Shown here: positions 46,131 to 58,283 of the stretch, one piece after another
How the letters are laid out: each line of letters starts with the position of its first letter
How positions within the stretch are numbered: the stretch's first letter is position 1
Origin: Austropuccinia psidii
Taxonomy: Eukaryota; Basidiomycota; Pucciniomycetes; Pucciniales; Sphaerophragmiaceae
DNA: 64,000 bases
Direction: 5' to 3'
NCBI GenBank assembly: GCA_023105745.1
Contig: JALGQZ010000011.1
Span: forward strand, 18,192,975 to 18,256,974
The notes under the pieces: generated by a model
Told to the model about the DNA's origin: nothing
Databases searched by the model: none
What the model saw: the letters and a program-made list of their open reading frames with translations, nothing else
Translations under genes and position numbers: made by a program

Positions 46131-47013
46131 AATTGATCATAGGATATCTTTGAGCTTTCAGTTACTGTGAATTGGAAAATATGAGAATGAATATGATGAA
46201 AATGTAAGTTTTGACTCAGAGAAGGCCATTGGCGGTCTTGGATATATTATTTTCCTCAGTCTGGAAGTTTCATTTACTTTGTCAGTCTTTTTCCAGGTGT
46301 ATCAATGGATTCCAGTGTTGATGTGAGACCGAAATCATCAATGTTTGATTAATCCTTGCCGGGACACTGTGTCAAAGCAAGCAGAGCAGCAATAGTGTGT
46401 TCTTCAATAAAGCTTGATAGCTTTACAATTGCCTTTACCTTGATGACGAAAGCAGCAATTATCATTCTGAGGAGAAAAGAAAGAGGATAATAGCTAACCC
46501 AGTGAAGAATGCAGCCAAAATACCATTGATCGACCAGAAAACTGCTAAAAGCTCATCCTAAACATATTCCTAGTTTGATTATGATCCTTGAAAGTATTGG
46601 CTGGGAAAATTAACACATCTTCTCAATGCAAATTTATAGGAGTGCAATTGATGGCATTGTTAGTTATTTCAAGCGAGCTTAGGATAGGCCTCTCTAGGTA
46701 TTGAAATCGTCTTGTCACTCGTCGTAGAGTAGATTGGATGAAGATTTCCTACTTGGAAACAGATTGGCTGAGTTCAAGACCAGCGAGACCAAGGAATTAA
46801 GCATCTTTAAGCTTTGTAAGCAAATATTGCACAACAGTGTCCATTTTCTTGTTGTCCAGCTTATTTTGAATTGGAAGAGGCCTATCACAATTGGAGGACT
46901 CAAGAGTTGGCTAATTTACAACAAGAAATGTTGCACATGATTCAAACAAATCAGGAACTTGTTCAATCTTGAAGTCATTCCAATTTGACTTGTAATGTTG
47001 ATTTTGTCTTAGT
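46131..47013 (+). other. Degraded stretch, possibly part of the same relic
   Basis: Short open pieces only. The best is 46734-46940 (contains GNRLAEFKTSETKELSIFK), which has ordinary protein composition but no family I recognise. The stretch ends at the target-site duplication of the Copia-like solo LTR. Confidence 0.4.
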
Positions 47014-47600
47014 TGTTGGAGTTCACGATCTAGACCAAGACGATCGTCAATGCGCCACTCCTAGATCAACAAATGCCCAACCACCACTATTCGAAAATCA
47101 ACCAAGCAATGATCAACACGCGCAGATCACTGCGCATGATTAAACACCTTTGAAGATAAAAACCCCAAGCCAATAACCTGAATCATGACTCCTATCATCA
47201 TCCTCCTCTTTTCTTTTTGCCTCATTACTTCCACTCACTCCTTTCTCTCCTTTTCTTTTTTCTTACTCTTTTTCTTCTCACTTTTTCATTCTTACCTTTC
47301 TTTATTAAATTGTCTCTCATTCTCTCCTTTTTCTCTACCACTCATTCCTTTATTTATTGTTTACTCCTGTTTGATTCAGGTATTGTTGTTTCTCGAAATC
47401 AATAGATTTCAGCTTTCATGTTAACTAAATTCCTCATTGTTTAAGCAGATCAATTCCTTGTTGTATCCTACGTTGCTACTGTCTCTTTATTATCATAGCT
47501 ATTTGTAGTCCACCGTTTAGGTATAATTATTTATTATTAAAACTTGTCTATTGCTAAATCCATTAACACAATGTCATTCATTTGGTTTTGATCTCTAACA
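47014..47600. repeat. Copia-like solo LTR (587 bp) with TSD TTAGT
   Basis: Starts TGTTGGAG and ends CTCTAACA (7 of 8 inverted-terminal bases match), flanked by perfect 5-bp duplications TTAGT at 47009-47013 and 47601-47605. It contains a strongly pyrimidine-rich block (47190-47350) whose hydrophobic open frame is not a gene. TGTTGGA...AACA ends are common in Ty1/copia LTRs. No internal coding region, so this is a solo LTR; strand cannot be fixed. Confidence 0.8.
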
Positions 47601-47605
47601 TTAGT

Positions 47606-49030
47606 CCCAAATAACGATTCAAATCCAGCTTCAAATTCCAATTTTGAACATAGTTCTTGAGTCGATTCAAGTTCCAGAGGTTGTCATGGGAGTGGGGGCT
47701 TTGGTAGTAAAAGAAATTCATTAGGGCCGGAGGCTATTTCTGTCAGTCCTAACCTATCAAAATTTGATTTATCATTACATGATACTTTAAAAGCAATTGC
47801 TGATTTACAAGTAGATTTCAATGAAGATCACTAAGATGCAACTAATCAGATATTGCCAAGTATTGAGCCAGATTTAGCAACTCAGCAATTCACCCATATC
47901 ACACCCAATCAACTCAAATCGTATGCAAGTTTGACAGAACAATCCCTTGATTTTGACCTGCAGTCAATGAGAAATTTTACCCAAGATGAAGAAGGATCAC
48001 TAAAGATTTTATCTCAAAATAATCCTGAACTTCTAGTGAAATGTGCTTTGCAATGGAGATTAATGTTACCCTTTCCAGTTTTGGCAGTTTTCAATGCAAT
48101 TTTTCAGAGATTCAAAGAAGAAGATATGCTAATCATTGATTGCGTTAGTGAGGTGCTTTACAATTTTTGAAACGTTTTAGAAGATATCAAGTTTGAGATG
48201 TCAGCTCATTGTGATGTGAGTGAATTAATAGAGTGAAAAAATAGAAGCGGAACAACAAATTAGTAAATTTAATCATTTTGTTTCACAGAAAATGATGATG
48301 AAACAGACAATGTCTTGCCTGTTTGAGACCTTCCTAAATCACATATATGAGGCACTTCAACTTGTTATAGAATCTACGCCTCCAGAAGATATACCAAACG
48401 CATTGCATCTTTTATTTCCATTCCTGATTCAGAGCCCTTCAGATTAGTTACCGACATGACAAATTTGACTCAGCTGTGACGGAGTTATACAACTACCTCC
48501 ACTCACTGAAACACAATGAAATCTTGTCATCCAAACATGCCAATCTTACCAATGAGACATATCAGCAGTTCCTTCATGATTCAATAGATGGGATGGCCAT
48601 TTATCACAGGCAACTTTCAACTCACCTTGTCCCAGATCGTCATTTTTTCATAGCAATGCTAATGCCACCTCCTCCTATTATACCCAGGAAATGTGGGGTT
48701 GGTTAGCCAGGAGGCTGAATCCAATTACAATTCTTCTGATGTAATAGCTCTCTATCATGCCTTGATGGAAATCAAAAAAAACAATGACATGCACAACTCA
48801 AAGTCGGTCACTCTTTTTTCCTGTAGGTCCTTAGTTTAGAGCATTTACATCAACTGATTCACCATTCAATTCTCCTGTAGCATGACTTTTGTTATGCACG
48901 CCAATGAATGTTTCCTACCTTATGTACAAAACTGGCTAGACCCAGTGGAAACCAAAACAAGCAATCTGGTTCAATCTGAAATACGAGCTGACAAAGTGCC
49001 AACCGTTGCTCACTACTTTTTTTCTTAGTT
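47606..49030 (+). pseudogene. Decayed host-like protein, possibly UNC13/MUN family
   Basis: Several frames on the plus strand carry coding-like sequence: 47853-48170 (with WRLMLPFPVLAVFNAIFQR and IIDCVSEVLYNF), 48250-48450 (with QTMSCLFETFLNHIYEAL), 48476-48706 (HSLKHNEILSSKHANL), and about 48900-49000 (NECFLPYVQNWLDPVETKT). The order and the NWL...ET-K-T pattern recall fungal proteins with a Munc13-type MUN domain, but this is from memory and weak. Many stops and frame changes. It is not related to gypsy sequences, so it may be a captured or ancestral host gene. Confidence 0.35.
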
Positions 49031-49448
49031 CTCAGTCCTTTGCTAATCGCGGGACCCACTTGGTTTATTCAATTCTTGTTAACCCTTTACACCTGAAGGC
49101 AATGATTTCCATAGTATTTCAATCCAGGTGCAGTTCATTTTATTCAAAAACCAAAATGGCCCAATGAGGAAGCAAATCTCTACCATCCTACCTATATTAC
49201 CAAAAATACCAACCAGGTCATGGTAGTGCAACTGAATTTTTCTTTTTTAATTTTGCTATTGTCCTTATGTTTTTACATTTTGATCATTATCATGATCCGC
49301 AACACTTAACCTTTCCATTTCTGAGGATTATCACTGATTATTTTGTATTTTTTCAAATTCAAAGATGATTAATGCTGATCATCATTTTGCCTTTATGATG
49401 ATTTTTTTCTTAAATAATCATGCTGACTGATGTAAGCAGGAAAAGGAT
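49031..49448. other. No gene seen
   Basis: AT-rich DNA between the decayed coding relic and a tandem repeat; it may include the tail of the relic. Nothing supportable. Confidence 0.5.
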
Positions 49449-49765
49449 CTTAAGAGGAGGCAGGACTTAATTCGTCTTAGCCAACCATTAGGAACAGGGA
49501 GACACAATCGAACCTTAAGAGGAGGCAGGACTTAATTAGTCTTAGCCAACGATTAGGAACAGGGAGACACAATCAAACCTGGAGACAGTAGCGATGAGAG
49601 AAAACAAACACAATAATAAATTTCAGAGAGGAAGAGCAGATAATAAAAGGAAATGAACAAGTAGCCACCTTAAGAGGAGGCAGGACTTAATTAGTCTTAG
49701 CCGACAATTAGGAACAGGGAGACACAATTGTACCTGGAGACAGTAGCAATGAGAGAAAACAAACA
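49449..49765. repeat. Three-copy tandem repeat (65/155-bp units)
   Basis: Units start at CTTAAGAGGAGGCAGGACTT at 49449, 49514 and 49669. Unit 1 is 65 bp; unit 2 is 155 bp because it has an extra ~90-bp segment (CTGGAGACAGTAGC...); unit 3 repeats the start of that longer form. Units differ at a few bases. Non-coding. Confidence 0.85.
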
Positions 49766-50246
49766 CGATGAAGATAGACTAGTTACAAAAAGGTGGGCTA
49801 TTTATATAGACAACATGGGCTATCCAAGTGGGAAGTTTTAACTCATAGCAGTGACGACACTTATCAAAAAGGAGAGAAAGGAACGTAATTTGAGAAGAGA
49901 GTAGATGTAGTCTAAGACGTTAGTCTAATAATTATAGGGGTTTCTAAGAATGGTTTTTAATCTAAGAGTTAAAGTAAAATAAAGTTTTTTTTATTCTATC
50001 AACTGACTTATGTGTTTTCTTCATTAAACTAATATTCAATTAATTTCTCCAAATGATCATACTGATCATTTTGTTTTTTTGAATTGTTTTGTACTGGTTT
50101 TTTACCATTTCTTAATATTATAAGGATATCTTTTGCAATGTCATTATCTTCCCGCCCCCTTCCATCATCATTAAAATTCAAAAAAGTGCTCCCCCTCTAT
50201 CTCACTCTTCCAATTATTCTGATGATGTTATGGTTAGGACTAAACC
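49766..50246. other. Flank of element C, end is coding-like
   Basis: Mostly AT-rich. The last ~80 bp (about 50165-50246) are open in the frame that, once element C and one copy of its target-site duplication are set aside, continues past 60350: it ends in SDDVMVRTKP across the insertion point. Confidence 0.5.
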
Positions 50247-52087
50247 TGTAAGGTGTGGATATGAAACTTTGATAAAAAATCAAGTACTTTTCCTGTCCTC
50301 AAAATTTGTATAAGGTAAAATTCAATTAAAAATAGTAAGAAATATTATTTTTAAGAGAAAACATGCCAATTTTATTGTTTGTAACTTTATTAGTATAAAA
50401 CAATAATATTATAAAAATTTATTGTTTTACCAACAATAAAATTTTATCCAAAAAAATACTCTACAAGAGATATTTTAAGGCTACAAAAGAAATTTCTTCA
50501 AGAGCAATTTCAATTGGAATTAATTGAGAAAAGAACTGCAAGCAATTAATTAAAGAACAAAGTCTTTAAAAAGAATATTAAAGAGAAAACACGCCCAAAA
50601 GTGACCAGAGTGAATTTGGAAACAAAGTGACAAAGTTAACAGTGATGAAAGATGCTTTAATTCACTTATGGGGTGGTTCAGGGGTAAAAATGATTATAAG
50701 AGTTACAAACAATGATTATAATGATTTTTTCACGTGGTTAAAAGGTTCAAAATGATTTAAAAAGGGTGGTTGGAATCTTTTATTGATTGGTTTAACAGTT
50801 TTAAACTAATTAATAAAAGGAAAAGATTCTAACATGAAGAGAAAAGTGGGGCAAAGAAGACATTCTTTTATAGCCATCAATTCTCTTACTCCAAAAGTAA
50901 AATTTACTCTTGTCAGTCGTGAAAAACAGTCTGACAACAGAAAAGCCAATTATGGCATCATTGAACCCTGGTTTAGACCAAAAAAGGGCTGGTTTAAGCC
51001 ATTTTTAGCCATTTTTAGCCATTTTAGACCCTTAAATCAGCCATTACTATAGCAATACCAGGCCTAGAGCCTTCAAAACACGTCAGTAATGTGTGTCAGA
51101 GGCGTAGAAACCAGTTAAAACTGTTTTTACTATGATTGTTTTATCTTAAGGGTAGTTTTACCCTCTTGGCAACAGCTAAAACTACCCCAGTTGGTATCAA
51201 AACCTTATCATCAATTGAGTTCACAGACCCTGTAACTCAATTCCAGGCCAAAAGTGATGAACTTTTGCGTAAATTTTGACATCTCACGCCTGTCAGCAAG
51301 GAATTTGGGGGTCTAGCTCCCCCTTAGAGCTGGAGTTCCTTTTCCCCCCCAAATTTAATCTTTCCAATTTATTTTTCCTTTAATTCCTCATCATGTATTA
51401 TACTTATAATTTATATATGTGATTCAATTCAATTGTACAGTACAATACAGTAATAATTGATACCTCATATGTAAATCAAAGTTCACTTATGTAATACACG
51501 CGCACATTTTGACATTTCAATTGAATTCAATTGAAAATACTTCAATTCCTCATAACTTCTAAACTAAACACAACACCTCAATTTTAACACAAAAATTGAT
51601 GGTTAACACCACATGTGGTGTGAATTAAATTAAGCTTTTGAGGATTTTCAACTTTTGTATTGAAAATACTAAAAACTTAATTTAAGCTTATTTAGAGTTG
51701 AGTTACAAGAATTTCACTCAGAGGTGACCCCACCTGATTTTTTATGAGGAATCCAATGGTGAAATAAATTTTATGTGTTTATTTCTTGGATAAAAAGTTA
51801 TGATAATTTTTATATAACTTTTTTCCAAATTTATTTATTTTTTCACAATTTTGTTAAAATTTTATTTTTACTTAATTTTTTCAAGTATAAAAGTAATTTT
51901 ATGCTTACAAAATTTAATGTATTTTTTATTTTTAAATTGTAATTAATTTTTTCTTTTTAATATAATTTTATATTTATATTTTGATTTTTATTTTAATAAT
52001 ATAAATAAATTTATTTTATTTATATTAATATGTTATTTTTTATATTTGTGGTCTTTTGGGTATATGAAATTACCTCTAAGGCTCACA
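50247..52087 (-). repeat. 3' LTR of element C (1,841 bp)
   Basis: Sense start TGTGAGCC at 52087, end CCTTACA at 50247. Contains three tandem copies of a 10-bp AGCCATTTTT-like word on the plus strand near 50998-51028. Nearly identical to 58510-60349; differences seen include a CGTGAAAA/CATGAAAA change and an AAGTT/AAAGTT indel. Confidence 0.95.
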
Positions 52088-52100
52088 TTTCCTCCCCCTA
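52088..52100 (-). other. Polypurine tract of element C
   Basis: Sense TAGGGGGAGGAAA immediately before the 3' LTR start TGTGAGCC. It would prime plus-strand DNA synthesis. Same form as in relic E (43645-43659). Confidence 0.85.
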
Positions 52101-52111
52101 AAAAAAGAATA

Positions 52112-53947
52112 TTACTTTGTAATATTGGTGTTTCTAGTGTGTCTGAATCTCCTCAGGAGTTTGGTAGCTTCTGGTATATCTTTTTCTTCTAACCATTCAT
52201 CTTCACAAGTTGGGTCACTGTACCTAACAAGGTATTCCCTTACTTTCTTGGTTCTTAATTTCCTTCCTTTAAGAACTTTGGTTATTTTCTTAGGACCAGA
52301 TGTCTCAATAGGAGGTATAACTTGGGGAACCTTATTCCTAAAGGGAAATTTCTCAGCATCACTAGATTTATATGGTTTTATCAAGCTCACTGGAAATGTA
52401 GGATGCTTATTGCTAAGCTCTTCAGATAACTCTACTTCAACAGCATTTTCTCCATGGAGGGCTTTAATCACAAAAAGTCCTGCAAAGGAGTCTTTCAAAT
52501 TTTTACATCCTTTGATGTTATTGAAGTTAGTGGTGGATACAAGAACTAGGTCCCCCACTTTGAAATCTGGAGTTGCATGTGATTTATCCCATTTGTCTTT
52601 AGCATATGCAAAAGAGTCCTCCATGCATCTTACTGCATGCCTTCTAGCTTTGTCTAGCATTCCTTTGAAGCTAGCAGCTGTGGGATGTATTTAAATTAAG
52701 TCTTTCCTCAAGGAATCTTGGGGTAACTTGGGGTTCCATCCTTTTTCTAGAATAGCAGGAGTCTGATTGGTACTGGCATGGATTGATGTTTTATATGCCA
52801 ATTCCAGTGCTGGCAACAGAGTACACCAATCATGGGTAAATCCATCACAATCTTTGAATTCAAGGCCATATGCACAAAATCTTCTTACCATGTCCTCTAA
52901 GGTTTGGATCATTCTTTCAGCCAGGCCATCAGTTTGTGGGTGGTAGGCTGTAGAAAAAGACAGTTCAGTGCCAAATAATTGGTGAAGATTTGTCCATAGT
53001 GCTGAAGTGAATTTGGGATCTCTATCACTGATGATATTTGTAAATATCCCAGTCCATGACACTACTCTATTCCATATCAGAAGAGCTGTATCCATGGCTG
53101 TATCATCTTTGTGACATGGTAAAAAGATTGGAGTTTTACTGAATCCGTCCACAATTACTAGGCAAGCATTATAGCTTCTGTCACCTCCTAGTGGTAGGCC
53201 AGTTACCCAATCCATATGGATAATCTCCCAAGGTCTGCTTGGTTCTTGGATTTTCATCATATTTCCAAGTCTTTTGCCAGTGGATTTATTTGCCTTTTGG
53301 CATCTGTCACAGGTTTTGCAATACTCTGCAACATCTTTCTGCCACATTGGCCACCATATACAGGTCTTCACTTTCTCTCTTGTTCTGTCTTCAGAAAGAT
53401 GTCCTGAAAAGGGACTATCATGGCATTCTTTCAGTACAAGATTGATTAGTGACCTGTCCACAACTGTCATAACACATGTGTGTTTTGTTCTGTGGTAAAT
53501 TATACCATCTAGTAGGTGAAATCTTCCTTCATCATAAGATTTTTTCCATACTTCATCCAAGGCATGTGTAAGAGAGTTGTCCTTACAGTCCTTGTTAAGT
53601 AATTGGCATAAGATGCTACAATTCTTATCTTGAGTGTAACTGTTTCTGACTTCTTCAAAGAAGGTGGTGTTTAAGTCTGTAACACTTATCCCTTCTATTG
53701 GAATTTGTGGTGAAGCTTCTTCTGGAACATAAGCAGGATTATCAATATTATTTGGTAATGGCCATCTGCTTAGTCCATCTGCATTCTTATGAATATTCCC
53801 ATCTTTATGAACAATAGTCATATTGCCTCTGTATTCTTGTATGGCTATTTGCCATCTGAGCATGTGTCTGTTGGGTGTTTTCATGTTCAAAAGTGATTTG
53901 ACAGCTGTACAATCTGTTATTACTTCAAAAACACATCCTTCTAGAAA
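52112..53947 (-). pseudogene. RNase H C-terminus, integrase, chromodomain (element C)
   Basis: Continues the gag-pol frame after the TAA at 53948-53950. Features: end of RNase H with [10 protein letters not shown]; integrase zinc domain with [12 protein letters not shown] then CKTCDRCQ; catalytic residues in [17 protein letters not shown] and [11 protein letters not shown]-terminal domain in which the usual GPF is GLF (AGLFVIKALHGE); then a chromodomain-like tail REYLVRYSDP and a basic end. A TAA at 52691-52693 is the only other break; the true stop is at 52112-52114. Both stops leave the frame intact on each side. Confidence 0.93.
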
Positions 53948-56900
53948 TTAATTTAGCTTTTCCAGAGCCCAAACAAGGCATAAACACTCCATCTGAGTTG
54001 CTCCATATCTGGCTTCAGTTGGTTTGATTTGCCTAGATATGAAACATATGGGTCCTTCTACAGGTTTATCATTTATAATCTGAACTTGGTGAAGTGCAGC
54101 ACCTAGCCCATCTCCTGATGCATCAATATAAAGCTTAAAGGGCAGCTTAAAGTCTGGCATCAGTAAGAGTGGAGCAGTGGTCAAGGCTTGTCTCAAAGAT
54201 TCAAAGGCTTTTACTCTGTCAACTGTCATTTCAAAGACTGTGTCTTTGTCACATAGCTTATAAAGAGGTCTTGCTATGGATGCAAAATCTTTAATGTGTT
54301 GCCTGTAATACCCTGCAAAACCCAAAAATGATTGAATTTCTTTTTTGTTTTGAGGCATGGGTTTAAGCAGTACTGCTGCAACTTTGTTTTTGTCAATTCC
54401 AAGAGATAAACCAGATACTACATGCCCTAGTGCTTTAAGCTCTTTAAATCCAAAATGGCATTTCTTCAAAGAAATTTTCATATTGACAGATTGAATTTTT
54501 GTCAAAACCCTGGACAATCTGTACATATGTTCTTCCCAAGTTTTGGAGCAGACTATAATGTCATCAATGTAAATGATTAACCATCCTTCTGAAAGTTCTT
54601 CAGGGAAGATTTCATTCATCATTCTTTGGAAGTGTGAAGGTGCATTTTTGATACCAAAAGGCATTCTTAAATATTCATAAACTCCACAATGAACAATGAT
54701 TCTCAAATACTTTCTTGCTCTTGGTGTTACCACATTCTGATGAAATCCCTTAAGAGCATCCATAGTGCTTATATATACTGCTTGAGATATTTGAGTGAGG
54801 GCAATCTGGATCTTTGGAATTGGGTATCTGTCTGGAACAGTATAAGTGTTCAGAGCTCTAAAGTCCCCAGCCATTCTAGATTTTCCATTATGCCAAGCCA
54901 CTATGACTGGTGTAGTTATTTCTACTTCTTCATTGTGGCCTACTTTTCTTATTACACCAAGGTCTAAAAGTTCTTTAATATGGCTTTCTAGAGCTTCTCT
55001 TGATTTTGGACTTGCTGGATAAGCAGGTCTTCTTAAGAGTGGTGGAGAAGGTCTCTCAATGTTAAGAATGATGTCAACTTCATGACCAATAATTGCTCCC
55101 AGAGGTTCTTTGTCTGTAGCAAATGCTCTTCTGTGGTCATACAAAAGGGAAGAAAGTTCATTTTCTTGTTTATCAGTTATATGAAGGCTTATTTCAGCCT
55201 CATTTAACTGTTCAGACTTGAATTTCTCTAACTCTAAGTTGACTGGTGATACTTTGTTTACTGTAATTTGTCTTTTAAATGGTAAAAAGGCAAATTTCTG
55301 GCGCTTATTGTCCCCAATTGTAAAGTATCTATCTTTGTTGTTGTGTAAATCTATGCCATACATGATTAAATAGTCATTTCCCAATATGAAATGGGTACTA
55401 GAGCAATTTTCCATAACAACAAATTCAACAGTGATTCTTAAATTTCCATTGATATGTGGAAATATGACACTAGTCTCAAATATTCCCAATGCTTTCATTG
55501 GGTTACTTGCACTATTGAATTTTATGCCATCAATTGGCAACAATTGATCTTCAAAGTTTGGTACACAAGCTTTAAGAAAAGATTTACCAAAACAAGAGCA
55601 GAAGGCTCCTGGGTCAAGCAAAAGTTTAGTGGGTTTGTTGTCAATCACCACTTCTGTTATGCAGGAGTTACCAGCTGTATAACCTTTTCCTCTGTTTGGT
55701 TTGGTTTTCATGAGTTGTGCATCTTGGATTTTTGATAAATCAAGTTGACCATTGCTTAATTGTGGCAAGTGGGAATATGATTCCATGATGTCAAAAGTGG
55801 CATTGATATTTTCTATATCTTTTGAAGATTCAGAAAATATGGATGACTTGTCATCTGAATTTTCTTCAATTATGTCATCTTTTTCAACATCAGGTTCTTT
55901 CTCCACATCAATTTCATTGATTTTCCCTCTCTTTGTACATGTATTGGCTAAATGAGTGGTGCTTTGGCAAATATGGCACTTTCTGACTGTATCTGCAGAC
56001 TTATTTTTAATATTATTAGAGTTTTCTTTGGGGTTTTTGTCCACAGAATCCTTCCAAGGTGTATTAAACCTTGTTTTGAGATTCACCCTACTGGAACCAA
56101 TTCTGGTTCTTGTGGTTACTTCCTCTAATATATTGATAATGTCTTCTGTTGAAGATTGTTCAGTAGTCCTGCTCTTGACAGCATGCTCTAAGTCACCTCC
56201 ACATTGTCTTAGAATTTTTCTATGAATCATAAATTCTGACATGTCAGGGTATAATGCTGTTAACCTGTCCTTTTGTTGACAAAACCATGGTAAGGCTTTG
56301 TCTTTATCAGCATTAAATTTGGCGGATTCAAAGGCTGTTTCAACCTTAAACCTCCATGCATCATTGGCCCATTTGTTGACAATTTGGGTTTTCCACCAAG
56401 TCCAACTCTGGTGTCCATGTGCTTGTCTCAATTTGATATACCATTTGTGAGCTGATTTGGTAAACAAGGTGTTAAACCTGGCTGTTACCAATCTGTCTGG
56501 TAATTCAAAATCTTCTTTGATCATGTCAATACCTCTGATAAATTCCATATGGTCATATTCTCCTTCACCACTGAAGTGTGGCCATTCCTTAAGTTTTGGA
56601 ACTTCTTTTAATAGTGCTTGGCCCATTGATGGTTCCAAGTTATGAAAAGAGGTAGAAAATTCATCTTTTAACTGTGAATTTTCTCCATCCAATACTTGTG
56701 GATTGGGAATTCTTGCACCCTCATTCTGGTTCAGAGGTGTAGACATCCTTGGTAAGGTGTTTAGCAGTTGTTCAATATCATTCATTTTACTGTTGTTACA
56801 CCTTTGAGAATTTTTTACCTCATGTTGTAAGCTTTGTATAGAGCTTATGACATTCTTTTTATGTTCATCCTCTTTATATGCAAGCTCATTCCATAACTCT

Positions 56901-58036
56901 GTTTGTCTACCATTATCAGATATAACTTCATTCAATTTCATTGTTAATTTTGATATTTCCTCTTTTGAGGTATCAAAATCCTTTTTCAAGGCATTTGTAT
57001 TTGTCTTTACTTCAGCAAATGCTTTTGAAACATAATCCAGAGTCTTTTTATTGTCCTCTTTGATAGTACTAATGGCATGTTTTATTCTTGTCTCAATTAT
57101 GTCATCAATATTGAGTTTAGAATATTTTTCTGTTAATTCTTTAATAATGGCAGATTGTTCATTTATCTTAATGCCAAAAGAAGTATCATTATTGGAAGTT
57201 TTAATTGTCCTTAAAACCATTTCAAAACACATAAGTGTTTCATTGATTTGGCACAGGCTCAAGTTGTTTGTTTTAATGTTGTTACAAATGGATTCATTTT
57301 TATCAGAAAGATGTTTTTTCACGTCATTTATAGCATCATACAACTCTGGGATGGAATCAAATATATCAGAAATCATTTCTGGAACTTTAATCTGGCTTCC
57401 TCCTTCTTTTGTAATTCCATCATGGTTCTGGCCATCTGAAATACATTTTCCATGGCATCCTGCTGAATCTTTGGGATCCTGTAGCCCTGGCTGTAAGGTT
57501 TTGGAGCTTGTGCCTTCCCTTTGCCCTTGTTTGGAGGTTGTGGCTGCTTTTTCACGTTGGAAATGCTGCTGCTGGCCACTGGGGCTGTTTTTGGCACTGG
57601 TTTTGGTGGTGGAGGGTTGTTTTTCCTCCATTCCAGTGTCAAAAGCATCATGTTTTTCTTCTCCATCAATGGATGCCATCCATTGAGCAATTTGCAAGTG
57701 TTGGGATGGCCCAAGAATTTTCTTACTGTCAGGTAAGAATTCATGCAATTCTTCCACAGGTCTGCAAGGATCTGGTACTCCTTGAATTGAAGTGCATTGT
57801 TGTATGCACTGTGGCTGGCTTTGTATATGTCCACAGAGGCTTGTTGTGGCGGTGTCAGCTCTTTTTGAAGGTAAAATGGTATTATCAGCTTCAGAATGAC
57901 CCATTTTAGTTGTTTGGAAGTCATCAACTGACCCTTTTCCTTCTGTACCTGGTTGGCCTCTGCCATAATCACGTCTATTACCTTTTTGGGAGCTGCTTGA
58001 GGGGTTGTAGCTGGCTCCTGACCTGGTTGAAGGCAT
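53948..58036 (-). pseudogene. gag-protease-RT-RNase H (element C)
   Basis: 1,362 codons open from the ATG at 58034-58036 ([11 protein letters not shown]) to a TAA at 53948, where related sequence has a Tyr codon (EKLHYYLEG in B). Order: Ser/Gln-rich N-terminus; an unusually long predicted coiled coil (about residues 220-440); capsid core with [12 protein letters not shown]; zinc knuckle [14 protein letters not shown] near residue 685; protease with [10 protein letters not shown] near 809, where Pro replaces the usual Ser/Thr after the catalytic Asp; RT with YIDDIIVC near 1,155; RNase H with [11 protein letters not shown] near 1,300. Gag and pol are one frame. The ATG may not be the true start if the leader exon is spliced on. 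Confidence 0.94.
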
Positions 58037-58053
58037 AATTATGGTTAAAAAGG

Positions 58054-58085
58054 CTTAAAATAGTATTTTTACGTCAAAAACTTAC
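58054..58085 (-). other. Candidate 32-nt intron before gag (C)
   Basis: Sense starts GTAAGT and ends ATTTTAAG. Removing it joins the leader exon in frame to ACC TTT TTA ACC ATA ATT ATG of gag. 32 nt is below the usual intron size, so this may be wrong; the position and phase do match the intron in family B. Confidence 0.25.
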
Positions 58086-58283
58086 TATTGGCCAAATTTT
58101 TAGCTTTCTGAAGGGTATTACTTATGTCCAAGTTAATTAATTCAGAAGATATTGGTTCAGGTTGGTTATTTTGAGTCACAATAACAGTACTATTATGATC
58201 AGAATTAACAGTACTGGCAGGGATAATGCTGGTAACTGTTGAGGCTGTTTCAATGTTTTCTTGTCTTACCACGTTGTCAGACA
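58086..58283 (-). other. Candidate leader exon of element C (198 nt)
   Basis: Open segment preceded by ATTTTAG and followed by GTAAGT. It begins TG TCT GAC AAC, the same phase as the B leader exon, and encodes a Ser/Thr-rich, unrecognised peptide with QNNQPEPISSELINLDIS. There is no in-frame ATG near its start, so a start would again need a splice that supplies A. Confidence 0.4.

Noticed and set aside
47185..47424. Hydrophobic 79-codon frame resembling a membrane or signal peptide
   Set aside because: It is produced by a pyrimidine-rich tract in the Copia-like LTR, in more than one frame.
50834..51052. 72-codon frame repeated at 59097-59315
   Set aside because: It lies in the two near-identical LTRs of element C, antisense, and is disrupted by a frame change in the solo LTR at 28474-30312. 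Sharing reflects LTR identity, not selection.
57051..57686. 211-codon plus-strand frame opposite the element C gag
   Set aside because: Shadow of the coiled-coil gag region on the opposite strand; hydrophobic low-complexity composition.
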